64,000 bases of DNA from Steromphala cineraria (GCA_916613615.1 OU744721.1:53640747-53704746); one strand, 5' to 3'; positions 21,686 through 34,335 are shown, numbered from the stretch's first letter. Program-made: numbers and translations. The notes: generated by a model from the sequence alone, not told the origin.

Positions 21686-21874
21686 ATTTTAATACTATAT
21701 ATCAGCTTTTAACAACTTTGTGATATTATGCTGATGTTTTTCAGCCTTCGCGCTGTTCCATTATCTGCTTTTGCAATCATTTTCATATTTAGGCAATTTC
21801 ATTAACTTTCTCGCCGCTAATGGCTGCAATATTGCCCAAGCGGCGCTAAACAATAACTCACTCACTCACTCACT
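21686..21874 (+). repeat. LINE 3' untranslated region with stem-loop and (ACTC)n tail
   Basis: A 7-bp perfect stem pairs 'cgccgct' (21,812-21,818) with 'agcggcg' (21,839-21,845), followed by 'aaacaata' and the tail 'actcactcactcactcact' at 21,856-21,874. A conserved 3' stem next to a short tandem tail is a plausible recognition signal for the element's own reverse transcriptase; that role is inferred. Confidence 0.8.
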
Positions 21875-23070
21875 GAAGCATTGGTTTCAAGTTACATGTT
21901 AGTTTTTTTCTTCAGAAAAGCAACAATGACATGATGATAACTGTTTTAATTCTGACAAGATTAGAATTAAAAACTAAAAATCAGGTTTCATTTACATGAA
22001 CTCTTGCATGGTTTAAACATTGAAGTTGTATCTCGGTGTAACTATTCTTATTTGCAGTGTTACAATCCTTATCCATGCATCATTATATTCCCATACAAAT
22101 TTGTCACAGAACTAGGTCATGTACCTGTTTATCACAATAATGGACCTCTTAAGAGATTTAATGTCTGTCAATTTGAATTTAGGCACATTCTGTAAACAAC
22201 AGGAATACTCCAGCAGGATCTTTTATAACATGTCAAATTGTAGCATTGTATAATAGCTTCAAGCTTAATAAAACGACAATAACATTTTAACAATTCCACA
22301 AAACCCTAAGTGGGTGCGATATTGCACTTTATTTGATATTGATTTGTTGATGTGTCATTTCTGTAGAATGTTTAATGTCTAAATTTAAAACAAAAGTAAG
22401 TTTGCTCTACGTTTACTTCATTTTCATTCTATCTATGACTGATGGTATTGTTTTCCCGTTCACATCTATCTGTTTAAGTCCATTTGTATTCACACAATTA
22501 CATGTATGATCATAGTAGATGAAGACGTTTTATATGGCCTCCTTATAGCATATTGAATTTTTGTCACCAAAAGCCTTCATTTTATGATATGTTTAGATAG
22601 TAAATGAGATGCAATATCATTGAGAAATTTGATAGTGTTTGTTTTGTTTGTTCCATTCTGTCAACGTAAAGTTAAGATGTATGCAAATTATCAAATCTTG
22701 TTTGCGAAGTAAATAATGAGACGTCAAATTTATTTTTAAATGGATAAAGTAATATTACAAGGTTGTGCTGTTGTTCTTATTCTTTTGAAAGATAAACTTC
22801 GAAACGCTACCCAAAACATCAGAACGTGCACATAATTGACGTGTTGTATGAGTAACAGTGTTGTGTACCGAGTGTTCGCGCTGTCAAATATTTAAATTGC
22901 CGACCTCACTTGAATTGTGATGAAATTTCATCTATTAAGGTTGACGTTTTTTTGTAGCGTTTCGATTTCTTCGATAAGCCAGCTTTGATAAATGTTCTTC
23001 AATATGTGATCATCTTTTTCTTTAATGAGAGACAAAAATCACAATCGCTGATTGCTTATGAATCAAAGTA
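21875..23070. other. Non-coding part of copy A downstream of the LINE
   Basis: Collinear with B 61,992-63,250. About 22,600-22,790 is about 96 percent identical to 62,815-63,005. 22,440-22,560 resembles the W-flanking sequence near 10,130. No gene recognised; short frames are not conserved. Confidence 0.6.
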
Positions 23071-23245
23071 CAATGGAACACTTATATAACGAACTTCAAA
23101 GGGGCAGAGGAATTTAGTTCGCTATATCCGGTGTCCGCTATACGCATGTAATTTTAATGACATTATATAGGGACGGGACTTGAAAATGTGTTCATTATAT
23201 CCGATTGTTCGCTATATCCGAGTTTGTTATATCCATGTTCTACTG
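23071..23245 (+). mobile_element. pogo/Tigger-like MITE, TA target
   Basis: 175 bp between TA dinucleotides at 23,069-23,070 and 23,246-23,247. The left end 'caatggaacacttatataac' pairs with the complement of the right end, 'cagtagaacatggatataac', about 18 of 24 positions. Inner 'ttcgctatatccg' is repeated. Ends of the CAGTAGAAC type with TA duplication fit pogo-like Tc1/mariner MITEs. The related sequence at 27,330-27,375 runs through the site without the element, and copy B lacks it too. Confidence 0.75.
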
Positions 23246-23264
23246 TAATCTAAATAAAATAAAG

Positions 23265-23515
23265 AACATTAACCAGAGTTTTGTTTCGTTCTCCTTTTTG
23301 AATATGAACAAGATCATATTCACTCTTAGTGAGGCTGACACAAACAACAGCTGTCATTTGCACATTCAGAGTAAACTCCTTCAATTGTACATATATCATT
23401 TGCGTATGTAACATAAATTGACAACATTTACAACGGACAACAATCAACAGAAGTTTTATATTCAAGTCTAATCTCTGCTTTGCTGTAGGTTGTTAATGCA
23501 ATAGTTCTGGGCTAT
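23265..23515 (+). repeat. Segment with an older paralogue at 27,350-27,640
   Basis: Shared marks: 'acaaacaacagctg', 'cagagtaaactcc', 'caacaatcaacagaag' and 'tctctgctttgc' here, matching 'acaaacaacagctgcc', 'tgagtaacctactc', 'caacaatgaacagaag' and 'tttctgctttgcc' there. The third relative is B 63,290-63,440 and 63,868-63,930. It is evidence for a repeat layer older than the A/B duplication. Confidence 0.7.
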
Positions 23516-23599
23516 CTGTTATATAAGAAATCGTGATATTTTACATATCGAAATATACAATATCAATATTCATTTAAACTCAGTATTTTCTGTGAGAGA

Positions 23600-24540
23600 A
23601 AATTTATGTTATTTAGCTGAAATAGAAAACTTGCTGGTTTCTTTTACAATATTTGCACCCTGGGAATTTTACAATCGCCCCTCTGAGAGTTTAAGACATC
23701 TTTGGGAGAAGACTAAAACACTTTGGATAAACCTGTAATCATGTTAACTGCATTTAAAATTCCAAACGATAATTAATGCCTTAAAACCACAGACTGTTTC
23801 GAACAGCATTTGATTTTGTGAATGTGACTTGGCAACAGATGCTGTAAGTAATTGGCATATTAAGGTTGAGTGGCCATCATCATAAGAAAATGCAAATTTG
23901 CATATAGTTTCTTCTGGTAAATAGTGTGTTGATAGCACCATGTTTCTTTTCTGTTACTTTTCTGTTTTGTGATGTGATGAGTGCCATAACAAGATATAAG
24001 ACGTAAATTAAACATTAAATAGAAGTCATCCACCTATAATAAACAGTTTGTTTTCAATTTATCAATATCAAGCCTAATTTATCAATCACATCAAGCATAG
24101 AATATAAAATAAGAAAATCTCAATTCCCAAATCTTGCTTGTAGAGACCTCACAACGGCGTTGATCAGTGCTTGGTAGTTGACGCAAATTTCTTGTTATTG
24201 ATTTTAATTAGAATACACTTTGCTGATACCAACCAATACCAATCTATTTCCAAACAGAAATTGTTCTACTCACAGTTACAAGTGTATTCAAATGAAACAT
24301 TCATATCATATAATAAAGGTATGTCGAGTATAAAGAAAGTAAGATTATTATGTTGATAGATTAAGGACAGATTTCCTATTCAATTTCATAATATTTAGAA
24401 GTTAGGGGCCCAACTTGTTTTCTGTCAAACATATTTCTACGCATAGAAAAGATATTAATTAAATTTCAAAGCAGATATTTTGTTGATAGGGTCTATGTCA
24501 TACTCAAAAACAACAAGCATGGCAGTCTCCTGAAGTCATA
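23600..24540. other. Non-coding, nothing recognised
   Basis: AT-rich DNA with scattered frames of about 60-65 codons on both strands and no known motif. Its second copy would lie beyond the window. Confidence 0.5.
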
Positions 24541-24546
24541 TCTTCC

Positions 24547-24870
24547 TCATAACAAGACTACATAAAACTGTTTGCATTGACAAAATAAAATATGGTCGGA
24601 CCTATCTGCAGTGGTACTGTCTTTGGGTGTGTCATTTGCACTATCCATGAACAAATTGAGCACAAACAACTTAATTGGACAGACGTGAACAAAACGATAT
24701 GGATTTGGGGGAAAACTTGTGTGACTACAGGTTGGTTCAACAGGGAAGGTGTTCACTTTTTGGATGCAACCAGCCTCTGTGTCCAACCAACCCGCAGCCA
24801 CGCAATGATTCTTCATTTATGAAGATGTCACAACGATTTTTTGTGTGGATAAAACAATACAAATAGTGAA
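24547..24870. other. Stop-poor patch with open frames on both strands
   Basis: Two plus-strand frames (24,592-24,822 and 24,675-24,866) and a minus-strand frame (24,547-24,816) overlap. The patch is less AT-rich than its surroundings, which lowers the number of stops. None of the peptides resembles a family I know. It may be an eroded element or old exon. Confidence 0.25.
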
Positions 24871-25026
24871 TTAAGCATTAGTGTTGCAACAGTAAGGCAG
24901 TTTAGATATACAGAAAACGTTGTTTTATGAGTTGTTTATTTTTCCATTCCTCTGATCTCTGATATTGGATTGAAACTTAATTTGCATCATGTCAACAACA
25001 ACCAACAATAGGTAATGTGTTGTTGT

Positions 25027-25047
25027 GTATATATATATATATATATT
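25027..25047. repeat. (AT)n microsatellite
   Basis: About ten AT units in a row. Confidence 0.9.
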
Positions 25048-28000
25048 AACAAATATATGATGATATGATAGTTTTGACCTTATAAACTGTTAGTTACACT
25101 TTGTTTGATAAATTGCCAAAAAAACGGAAAAAACTTTTCCAGTGAAAAAGCTGAATGAAATATCACAATCCAAACGCCCACATACTTTTTTAACGGTCCG
25201 CTTTTTCAACACAAGCTATAAATCATGTTGAGAAATGTAACACTGTGTTGATTGCTATTCTTTAAGCATTTATTTAAAGTTTCTTTTGTTCCTAAACTTA
25301 ATGAGGGATACATTTGCATGGTTATAAATGAAAGTCTGACAAGAAATAGTTTTTTTTTGAAGATTAATGTTTCATTTGTTGGGAATTATTTCAAGATTGA
25401 TACACAGATAGATGTCAATTATCTGTACGTGTTTTGGCCCATATTCTTAGTTAAAATTTCTATATTGTCACTATCCTTATCCATCATGTTATTGTGTTGG
25501 TAAAATTGACATTTGTAGTCTATGTGGGTATACACGCATCATAATACTGTAGGTCCACATCCTCTTGATATAGAATAACTTTTAAGTGTAAGATTTGGCG
25601 GCTTTATGTTTCAAATTTTATAAGGTATTTTGAAGCATCCTTTTTATCTATACACATATATGGCCCAAAGTCGAAAATGTAGTTATTCATATTCATCCAT
25701 AGTTGCTTTTAACAAAATTTTGTAAGAAACTCTATCAACCGTTTGTCAAATAATTTGGAGATTAAATTTTAATGTGTTAATTTATAATCATAGAATCTCA
25801 TTTAATTGGTTTGTTAAGTTACCATTCTTAATGATTTTTTAAATTCATTTTATTCTTAATGTTATCTTTTAAATCGTGTTTAAAGTAATAGTCATGATGT
25901 ATAAGACACTGAAATGCATCAATTCAAGAGTTATTTCTTTTTAGCAGCATGTCATGAAATTCATAAAAGGCATTTGAACATCGGGATCAGACTTTGGAAC
26001 ATTTATTCCAAAACAAACATCATTGTCTCCTATTATTAAGTTCGTCATTGCAATTATGACAATCGTATTATGTAGCTTTATGATGTTGATATATGAATAA
26101 ATCTTGATATATATGTACAAAGATTAATAGAAAGAAACAAAGAGTGATGAACTGTATATAAATCGATTTAATATACTTAAACAAAAGTACAGACATGATA
26201 ATAGTTAGAGGTTAATATACATGTATGTCAGAAAAATATTACTAATATATTTGCTTATTATACTTATAAACATTCTTATCTAATCTTTTAATATTCCAGA
26301 ACTTTTCGAACTTCATTAAAAATCTGAATATGTAGAAAGGTACAAATTGCTATTTAAACTATAAATGTACCATTCTCGTTTCTCTTTAGTTACATATTCT
26401 ACTTATCTTGCATGTCGTATATAAGTCTGATATTGATATAAAAGTACATTTAATGCGATCTTGATAACAATATTAATACATTGTTTATGAATGATTTTAC
26501 ATGATTGTCTGCTAGACCAATATCATACTGAAAACAGACATGATTTTTTTATTTATTTCATGAAAAGCATGTTTTACACAACTAGAAAATATTTCACTCC
26601 CACACCTTTTTATCCCCTATGCTATTAACTTCATATTAACAATAAATCAAAATCTGTCTCAGACAGGTACATGTAATTTCGTTGGTCACACTTACTATTT
26701 GTAAATACATGATGGAAATGTTTTTGGTTGAAAATTGTTCCTTCTGATTTTACATTAAACAAACATTATCTTGTAATTGTGACAATCAGCATCTAACAAT
26801 GTATTTGAACTAGTTCTGATAGAAGTGATTTGGAGAATTATCATTGTTTTCCACCAAATGTTTGTACTTTGATTCCCCTTGGAATATCCAATATTTCATT
26901 TCGCGTCCCTTCTTGTATTCATCTTACTTTAGACTCCCATAATTTGAGTTATCACATTAAACGAAGTGTTTGCAAAAGAGCTCGCAATAACATGTTTCAT
27001 TAGTGTCAACTTAAGCTTCTATGCCAAGTCATGGGAAAAGATGGTACAATGATTTGAAAAATTAAAATGATTACAGCTTTTATGTGAGCATGGAGTTTTG
27101 TTTAATTCTGACAAATTAACCCTTAAGTTTATTTACATTGTCACATCTAATTTGTGAAGCAAATATTATCAACGCCTTAACGACAAATTAGTTTCCAAAC
27201 ATGTATGAAGGTAGGATTAAATGTGTCGTTGTTTGTAGTCTTTTAAACGAGAACCATCTTCTGTTTTGTTAACCTAGTTTAAGATGAACTTCATGTAATA
27301 AAATCTTCTCTTGGATGGGGAAATAAATCACAGACTGATTGCTTAAGAGTCAAAATATATGATGTGAGAAATTTTAACCGGAGTTTCGGTTTATTCTCCT
27401 TCTTAAATACCGACTAGTTCATATGCACTCTTACTCAGGTTATCACAAACAACAGCTGCCGTTTCCAGATTCTGAGTAACCTACTCTAAATTGTTCATAT
27501 CACATTGTCATTTGCAGCAGGTGTTTACGACCTAGAATGTTGTGTTTGTGACATAAACAAGATTAACAACCGGCAACAATGAACAGAAGTATGTATTTAC
27601 AGGTTGAGTTTCTGCTTTGCCATAGAAGCTTAATGCACTAGCACCGGGCACTAAATAATTAATTTCATTATCTAACATCTTTGATTCCAAGATAATTAAC
27701 ATATTTATTTTAGAAAACGCTTTTGGGCTGATTATATATCAAATATGCAAGTTATATACTTTGATTGAATCACAGAAAATAATAACCTTGTACATGTAGT
27801 TTGGCTCAGAAAAAAACTCATATTTACTGGATGTTACAGGTGTTGAATCAAGGATACATATGTACATCAATATTCTACTGCGTGTCTAGTACATTTAAAA
27901 AGGTTTAAGATTATTTTTTTCTTATGAATCAATTTATTCCTAGTGGCGATGATGATTTGAATGAAAAGTGTAATTGCAATTAAAGTTTTTATTCTTAATG

Positions 28001-28920
28001 TAGCTGATTTCAGCAAAATATATGGAATTTTAAAAAGCCACTTTTACGCTTATGCAGGCAAAGTAAATTTCATATGTATGTAGAGTGGTCTTCATTTAAG
28101 ATCAAATTTGGTTGAATGTGTTTTGCATTGATAAAGTATTTATGGACATAAGTTTTTTTAACTGATGGAACGTTAGAACATGTGGGTTTAGGTTTATTTC
28201 TTGTTTTAATCGCCAAAGTTGTGTATGTCAATCTCATCTAGAACGGATAATACTTTCACTTTTTCTTCCAAAAACATTCTGCAACTACAATACATCAGCC
28301 TAATTTTTTAAGGTGTCAGGAGTTTGTAGTTCTTACAAAAACAATTTCCAGAAATCTATGTTTGTCGGCAAAAATGTTTTTCATCTACTTATCCTACATG
28401 TATATGATACTGCAGTTTAAAGTAAGCGTCAAGTTAATGAAAAACAGATATTAAGAATCTAGTAGCCTGTTCTTTATTGTGAAATGATAGATTCTATGAA
28501 AAACTAAATGTTTAAGGATATTAGAGTTTTCTTCTACAAATGTTTCAGACTGATGCTGTGCCGCTACTGAACAAGAATCGTTTGCTTCACTGTTTTTCAG
28601 GTTTTATTAAAAAACAATCTTTTATTTGAAAATTGAACAGTTTTGTAACAGAAAAAAATACAGAGAAAACTATTTAATCAATATTTTAGCAGTTCATATC
28701 TATACTACATGTACAAGTTAAATTGTATATAATTGTAGTGAGTCAGAGATAATTCATAGCAGAGAGTCATAGGGTGAAAATATAAAATTGCTGATACTAT
28801 TTTTGCAATATAATATTAGTAAATATTGTCGGCACGTTAAAAAAAGATAATGTAATGGATCCACGTAATGACATACTGTTATTTATAAGCTTTTGCAGAA
28901 AATTGGTTGTACATGTATAA
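25048..28920. other. Non-coding with old diverged copies of A segments
   Basis: 25,160-25,265 resembles 8,750-8,885 ('atcatgttgagaaa' and neighbours), and 27,350-27,640 resembles 23,265-23,515. Between them nothing is recognised. The frame at 25,252-25,503 is hydrophobic by chance of T-rich DNA and has no family match. Confidence 0.5.
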
Positions 28921-28925
28921 CTTAA

Positions 28926-29035
28926 AGGGAGCATTAGCAAGTTTTAAGAGGAAAATACAAAATGATGTCAGGAAAATGAAAATAAATTAATCCAATTGAA
29001 AAACAAATTTTAGATGTTTGAAATGGAACTTATGT
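28926..29035 (-). mobile_element. Truncated T2/Kolobok-like MITE
   Basis: TTAA at 28,922-28,925 is followed by 'agggagcattagcaagtttt' and 'atgatgtcaggaaaatgaa', matching the complement of the right end of the 356-bp MITEs. Similarity fades after about 110 bases and no second end was found. Confidence 0.65.
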
Positions 29036-29139
29036 AGCATTGTTGTCGAGAGTGATGTGTAATAAATACAGGATACTAAACGATCTTCCATTTAATAATA
29101 TTTTTATTAAACGAGTTAATGATTTTGTATAAAACTAAC

Positions 29140-29420
29140 GAAAGCGAGTTTGATACCAAATAATTCATGCGTTTGATAAACATAGTAATGGAAGGGAGTT
29201 TGGTATTCTGTTTATTACTTATTACTAAAAATCAAACATAATTGCCGATACGTTGTCGAACTGACATTTTCGCGACTCGGTAATCAATGTGACGGCGCGC
29301 TTACATGTACACTGTGACGTCACAAAAACACACTACTATGCCGTCATACTTGCATTGTGTTATTACACTAGTTTAATATTGCTATATAAGTATTACACTG
29401 CGATATCTTACACGGGCGAG
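29140..29420. promoter_or_regulatory. CpG-richer patch with a CRE-like palindrome
   Basis: 'gtgacgtcac' at 29,314-29,323 is a perfect palindrome with the CREB/ATF core TGACGTCA. CpG dinucleotides cluster at 29,240-29,420 in otherwise CpG-poor DNA, and 'gctatataag' at 29,381 is TATA-like. No gene follows that I can identify, so a promoter is only a possibility. Confidence 0.25.
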
Positions 29421-32400
29421 TAATAATATCTAATATCTGTTGAAATTAACACATTGTAAAAGTACTGTGAATAGTTTTCATTTTTAAAGCTTAGGTGCAG
29501 TCTAAGGGGCATACAGATATATTATGTGGATGATCGTCTTCGTATTGATCACAATCCAGATTTTGAAGGTATGGTTTAATCCACTTATGCAGAATATTCA
29601 TCTGTAATAGCCTTGACACTTTCATACTGAAAATATCTAAAATACCACTCAGACAACCTTTTATTTAGAGACTTTTACATGAAATGAACCTTTTTGAGAT
29701 ATTGTCTACAACTGTGACAGCTATAAGCGTTTCTTTGAAATAAATTGAAACGGCATGGTAATTTGAACACTACATGTAACAGGATACATTGAAATTTGAA
29801 ACGCAGTAAACAGATCTTTATTTTGATTAGTATTTGTATGTTTAACTCAAATTATTGGAAAAGTTATTTTAATTGTACAACCTCAATACACATAACTAGT
29901 TGCTCTAGTGACCTCTCAATGTCTATCTTACACTACTTCATATACTAAATATTCGCAATGAAATTAGAAACTTCAAAACGGGTCTCTGAAAATTATTGTT
30001 GTATTGTTCAGCTGTACAAAATGTCAGTACAAGTCGGATGCCTTTTTGATTTATTCTCTCTACCAATCAGAGCATTTTCTCTCTTTTATGCATGGCATCT
30101 GATCAAAATGCTTAACATCATATATTCTTACAAAAATTAATAAAACTCATCACAACTTGGAAGTTATAATCCGGACTAAGTGAAGTGCTTCATTCTTGCG
30201 CATATACGACAGAGCAAAATATATGCAACCTTTTACTGGATTTCAAATACAAAGTATTTGCTTTTCAAACGTACTTGTTACATTCCATGGCATTTTTTTC
30301 TGATTTAAACACAAATTGAAATTCGATGAGAAGTTGTCAAGTGTGCCACTGTACTTTTACACATGAGACATTCTGCTTTGCAATCTTAGAGTGTTTTTTT
30401 TTCAACCCAAAGTAGCTTTACACTATTTTCAATTTCCCGTTCCTGCTCCTACTCTTGATATTCATTGTACTATTACTGGAAAATCTTAAGTTGTCGGCGT
30501 TGGGGGAAAATTGGATTTGAAGAATATACATTCTTAAATAGTCATGTCAAACGATGACCTCCCTAAATTATACAAATATTCTTTAGAGAGCACGATTAGT
30601 CAAGGACAAAACAAAATCAAGCAATCTTTGGATGAACCATGGCAGTTTTTCTGAAATATAATTTCTTAAAATTGTCCTCAAGCTTATTCAAGAAATATAT
30701 TTAGAGAGTCAAATATCTAATCCCGATGTTCCGTAGTTGTAGATGAAAATATAGCTGGTATGTTTCTCTGAATATGCAAACGGCGTCATGTCATAATCTT
30801 ATCAGTGCTTATGTGCAATAAAGTGTAATCTATACAAGCATGTATAAGTTAACAAAAACTCTCTCTTATTTTAACATGTATGATTCCACTAGGATGTAGG
30901 ACTTAAGCAATGTTAACAAAAGTGATAAAACTTCCATGTAGAATATAATTCAAATTATTTATTCAGCTCTTCATCCAAAAAACAACAAAAGGAGATAGAA
31001 TGTACATTATACACATGTTACAGAACTGAAGGTCTTCTATTCCTAGAATAGTTACATGTAAAGTTATCTCAAAACGTGGATAAAAATCTGAAAATCAGGG
31101 AAATTTGTCATGACATAATCCAATATTTATGCATATTCAAATAACATTATGCAACTAGTTCAATTGTCTTCTTGAAAAGTTCTGAAATGAAACATAAACC
31201 ATGCGTTTCGTATACCATCACGAACTATCATTTTGGGTCTGTGAACGTTAAAGGGTAGGAATTCGCAGAGCGCATAAATTCTTGACTATTGTGACCGTTG
31301 CACTGTTGTTTGAAAAAGGTGTGACCACTTAGAATTGTACTTAACAAGATAACACAGATACAATATGAACATAATTTCTAAAATAACTATGTGTGTTAAC
31401 AAAATTAAATAAAACGTATATATTGATATATAATACATTTTCTAAAATTAAATATAATAAAGCTTGAATTAAGGTTTATCTCTAATAAGACATTTATTTG
31501 ATAAGGCATTTAAACATTTAATCTTTCAACATTTGACGTTAAAAAGGTAAACTTTTGTATATGTATTCGCATTAGTCCAAACAACTTTTGATGAATGCAA
31601 TGCACATTATAACTAGACCATAACGATGAAAGAGCAACTCGTACATGTGTATGTGATAATCTATTTTAATATATGGATTACATACATGACCTAACACATC
31701 GAGTTATTTACATGAACTTTACTGTAATTCAGTAATATTCCATAGTCTCTGAGAAAAGGTTATATTCAAATAAAGTATCAGTAAGGCATAATCTAAACAT
31801 GTTTAGATATTCTATCTTTCGGTATTTTGTATTTACATCATGTCCGTCCTTTGAGTTTGGGTGCAGGTTTTATATCGGTTTGAGTGACAGTTGTGATATT
31901 GGTGTTATTCAAAGGTGTGATCCAGTGCTATGATATCAGAAATCAATAGAATAAACGCTGAGATGAAGACTTCATGGAGGGAAATTTGTTCTACTTTAGT
32001 AAACATGCTTGTAAGGAGAGAAAATACCAAGGTTCATATCAGCTTTCATATCACAGGTCTATTTCGATCTTGCAAAGGGGGTTATGTTTGCTCAAATGTA
32101 GTATGAATATGAACTGTAATGAATTTTTACTTCGCCTACAGGAAAAGAAACTGAAAGCTACTTCGTAGAGGCCCAAATGTAAAATCATTAAAATTTTCAG
32201 AATAGATATCATATTTCAAAAACAATTTAACATATGACGATCATGCATCTTCAAATCTTCACCTTACATTTTCAAATATTAAATAATGTTTAGAAAGATC
32301 GTTCTGATCGATAAATCGAGATGTCTTCAACTTAAAATACATGTTCTATGAAACTTTGTTTGAGTTAAAGTTCAGTGCAGTTGGAGTAAGCATTAAAAAA

Positions 32401-33560
32401 CAATTGCTTTTGTGTTCAAAGGTGGTTACGCTTTGCTTGAAATTAAATAAAGATATTTTTTGATCAACAAATACATCTTTAATGTTAAGATATTATCAGT
32501 TTGAAATAGCAATCATCTTATTGCGTATGAAATCATTTGAAAACGCCATCATAAAAAATGGTAAATGTGAAAAGAATGTCATTATAAACAATAATCAAAA
32601 CAAGATAAGGTGATAAGGCAAACATAATTTTTACCGAATAGCAAATAAAGGGTAATGCAAAGGGCATGTTCTGCTATTAACAATCTTGTAAAACATCTTA
32701 TTTGTGAACGGATTTTGAAGTTTTTTATCCTTCAGAATAACATTTCTCGTGTTACTATAAAAAAAAGGATAAAACAGTATCCAAGCTGATATCTAAAATT
32801 CAAAGTTATAAAGTTCAAACTGGTGTCAGCTTAACATACTGTAAATTCGGCATAAATGCTTACGTAATCAAGTTAAATGTTCCGAAACAAGTATAGTGAC
32901 AATTCTATTTCTCTTTTTTTGTCATTAATGTTAATTACATTCAATTATTTGCAGTCATGAATCGAAATAAATAGTAAATAGTAAAAATGGTTCAATAACT
33001 CTTAATAAATAAATACAGATGGTTATGCAGACATCATGAAATTGGCTGCATTTCTCAAAAATGCCGAAATTGTTTCATAAAAAAAACCGTGGTAGTTAAT
33101 TGCAATTTATCTTTATCATAAGACTTTCTCAAGACATTAAAAGAACTGTTGGTGGAAATTTATATCAAGGATTCAAGTCGTATTTAACCCTTCCAGTTTT
33201 GACTTTTCTCGTTTGCTAACTGCACCCTATCCGGCGATAATATGTTTCTCTAGTTATTTCCCCTGCTAGTCACAGCCAATTTACCGACGTTGTGTTTGTG
33301 TCTGTGTTGGTTGACCTCGACTAATCAAGTTAGTCAAATCGTTTTTTAACAATCTTTTTTAGTTGGTCTGCGGTCTTACAATGCTTTCACTGATGAATTA
33401 AATGTGAAATTAAGTCAAATATATCGATCTGTACTACTCTCTATTTATAACAAAAATCTAGTCGACGGACTACGACAGAAAGGCCGCCATGGCTTTCTGT
33501 TTGAACCATGACTTTTCTTTATACTAAGCTAGAGAGCCAGCACAGTGTCAACAGCAAGGC
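29421..33560. other. Non-coding, one old internal repeat, otherwise nothing recognised
   Basis: Apart from 31,990-32,150 (related to 35,150-35,330) nothing repeated or coding was recognised. Short frames such as 29,958-30,140 and 31,974-32,168 lack motifs. Confidence 0.5.
31990..32150 (+). repeat. Old repeat, partner of 35,150-35,330
   Basis: Shared order: 'agagaaaataccaaggtt', 'gctttcatat', 'tctatttcgatc', 'ttgcaaagggggttat', 'cctacaggaaaag'. Spacing to the partner is about 3.2 kb, same orientation. The frame open here is broken in the partner, so coding is not supported. Confidence 0.65.
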
Positions 33561-33564
33561 TTAT

Positions 33565-33740
33565 ATCATTCTCTCCCCACAGAGGCAGATCAAGTCATGA
33601 AATGTTAATACAGCCTCTGTTCTATTGCGCCGAAATCCGTGGGTTCCGGCAGTTTCCCCTGGCGGAAAAAAATGCACCACAATCCATTTGAATTTCTTTA
33701 TCAAATGATAACGCTTCTCGCATGGAAAGGGTGGTAAGGG
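33565..33740 (+). repeat. Module Z, copy in the middle region
   Basis: Starts 'cattctctccccacag', then 'aggcagatcaagtcatg', 'gtttcccctggcgg' and ends near 'cttctcgcatgg'. It is followed by a partial Y module at 33,935-34,000, the same order (Z then Y) as in copies A and B. Confidence 0.65.
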
Positions 33741-34000
33741 TTAGTACTTTGACTACCACACATATTCAGCGGAATGGAATTATTATGGTTCATGTATAAA
33801 GTGCTTAACATGCTTAACATTATAGATGAAAATTAAACATTATCAAAAACATATTTTTCATTATCGATAGATTTTCTACCATTTAACTGCTGTCGTGGCG
33901 CTCGAGTAACCACGTGACCATTTTAAATGTAAAAGAAGAATACCAAAAGAAATAACCACACCTGAGACATTTCAAATTTAGATTCTTTGATTTGTTTTTC

Positions 34001-34335
34001 TGTTTTCATTCATGGTTTCATTTCACAAGGATGATTCCAGAGACAAATCCATTTAGTATCAAACATAATTAGGGAAGCTCTTTAAAAGTCGATTTATACA
34101 AAAAGTGAGTGGTCTGAGTGGTCTCTGGTTTTCTGCTGAATGTTCATTTTGTCTTAAATAAATTTAGATATAAATCAATGATAAACATGTACGTAAAGTA
34201 CCAGTGACACTTGCTATAAAATATAACACTTTACCATAAGAAATGATACAAAAATGTTGTGTTAGAATATCATAATCTTACTATCATTAGCTTTTATACT
34301 GAGTAAGGTTTTTGGTCTTTAATAATATATGAAGC
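34001..34335. other. Non-coding, nothing recognised
   Basis: AT-rich DNA between the partial Y module and the second MITE. Confidence 0.5.

Larger units (their letters stand above)
16400..21874 (+). mobile_element. Full-length, inactivated non-LTR retrotransposon (I/Nimb-like LINE)
   Basis: About 5.4 kb with a 5' leader, ORF1 (gag-like, three zinc knuckles), ORF2 (endonuclease, reverse transcriptase, RNase H) and a 3' untranslated region ending in (ACTC)n at 21,856-21,874. The domain set EN-RT-RNH with a CCHC ORF1 places it in the I superclade; Nimb-like is my best guess from memory, not from a search. Copy B has no element: 61,980-62,010 is continuous through the site. The 3' junction is sharp at 21,874/21,875. 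The 5' junction is uncertain, between about 16,235 and 16,560, and I could not identify a sure target-site duplication. Several frameshifts make it non-autonomous today. Confidence 0.93.
1..23600 (+). repeat. Copy A of a large direct segmental duplication
   Basis: This stretch is collinear with 44,394-64,000. Anchors seen by direct comparison are 1 with 44,394; 6,199 with 51,390; 8,518 with 53,626; 12,563 with 58,933; 16,210 with 61,797; 22,060 with 62,161. Identity is uneven: about 85 percent over the first 190 bases (about 28 differences) but 98.6 percent over 5,811-6,402 (8 differences). Copy A alone carries the LINE, two LINE relics, two MITEs and an extra 397-bp duplication. Its left edge is outside the window, so the exact unit boundary is unknown. 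The offset changes along the way because of insertions in one copy or the other. Confidence 0.93.

Noticed and set aside
25252..25503. 83-codon frame ending in a hydrophobic stretch as a signal-anchored protein
   Set aside because: The hydrophobic tail comes from a T-rich tract, there is no family match, and the segment is related to non-coding 8,750-8,885.
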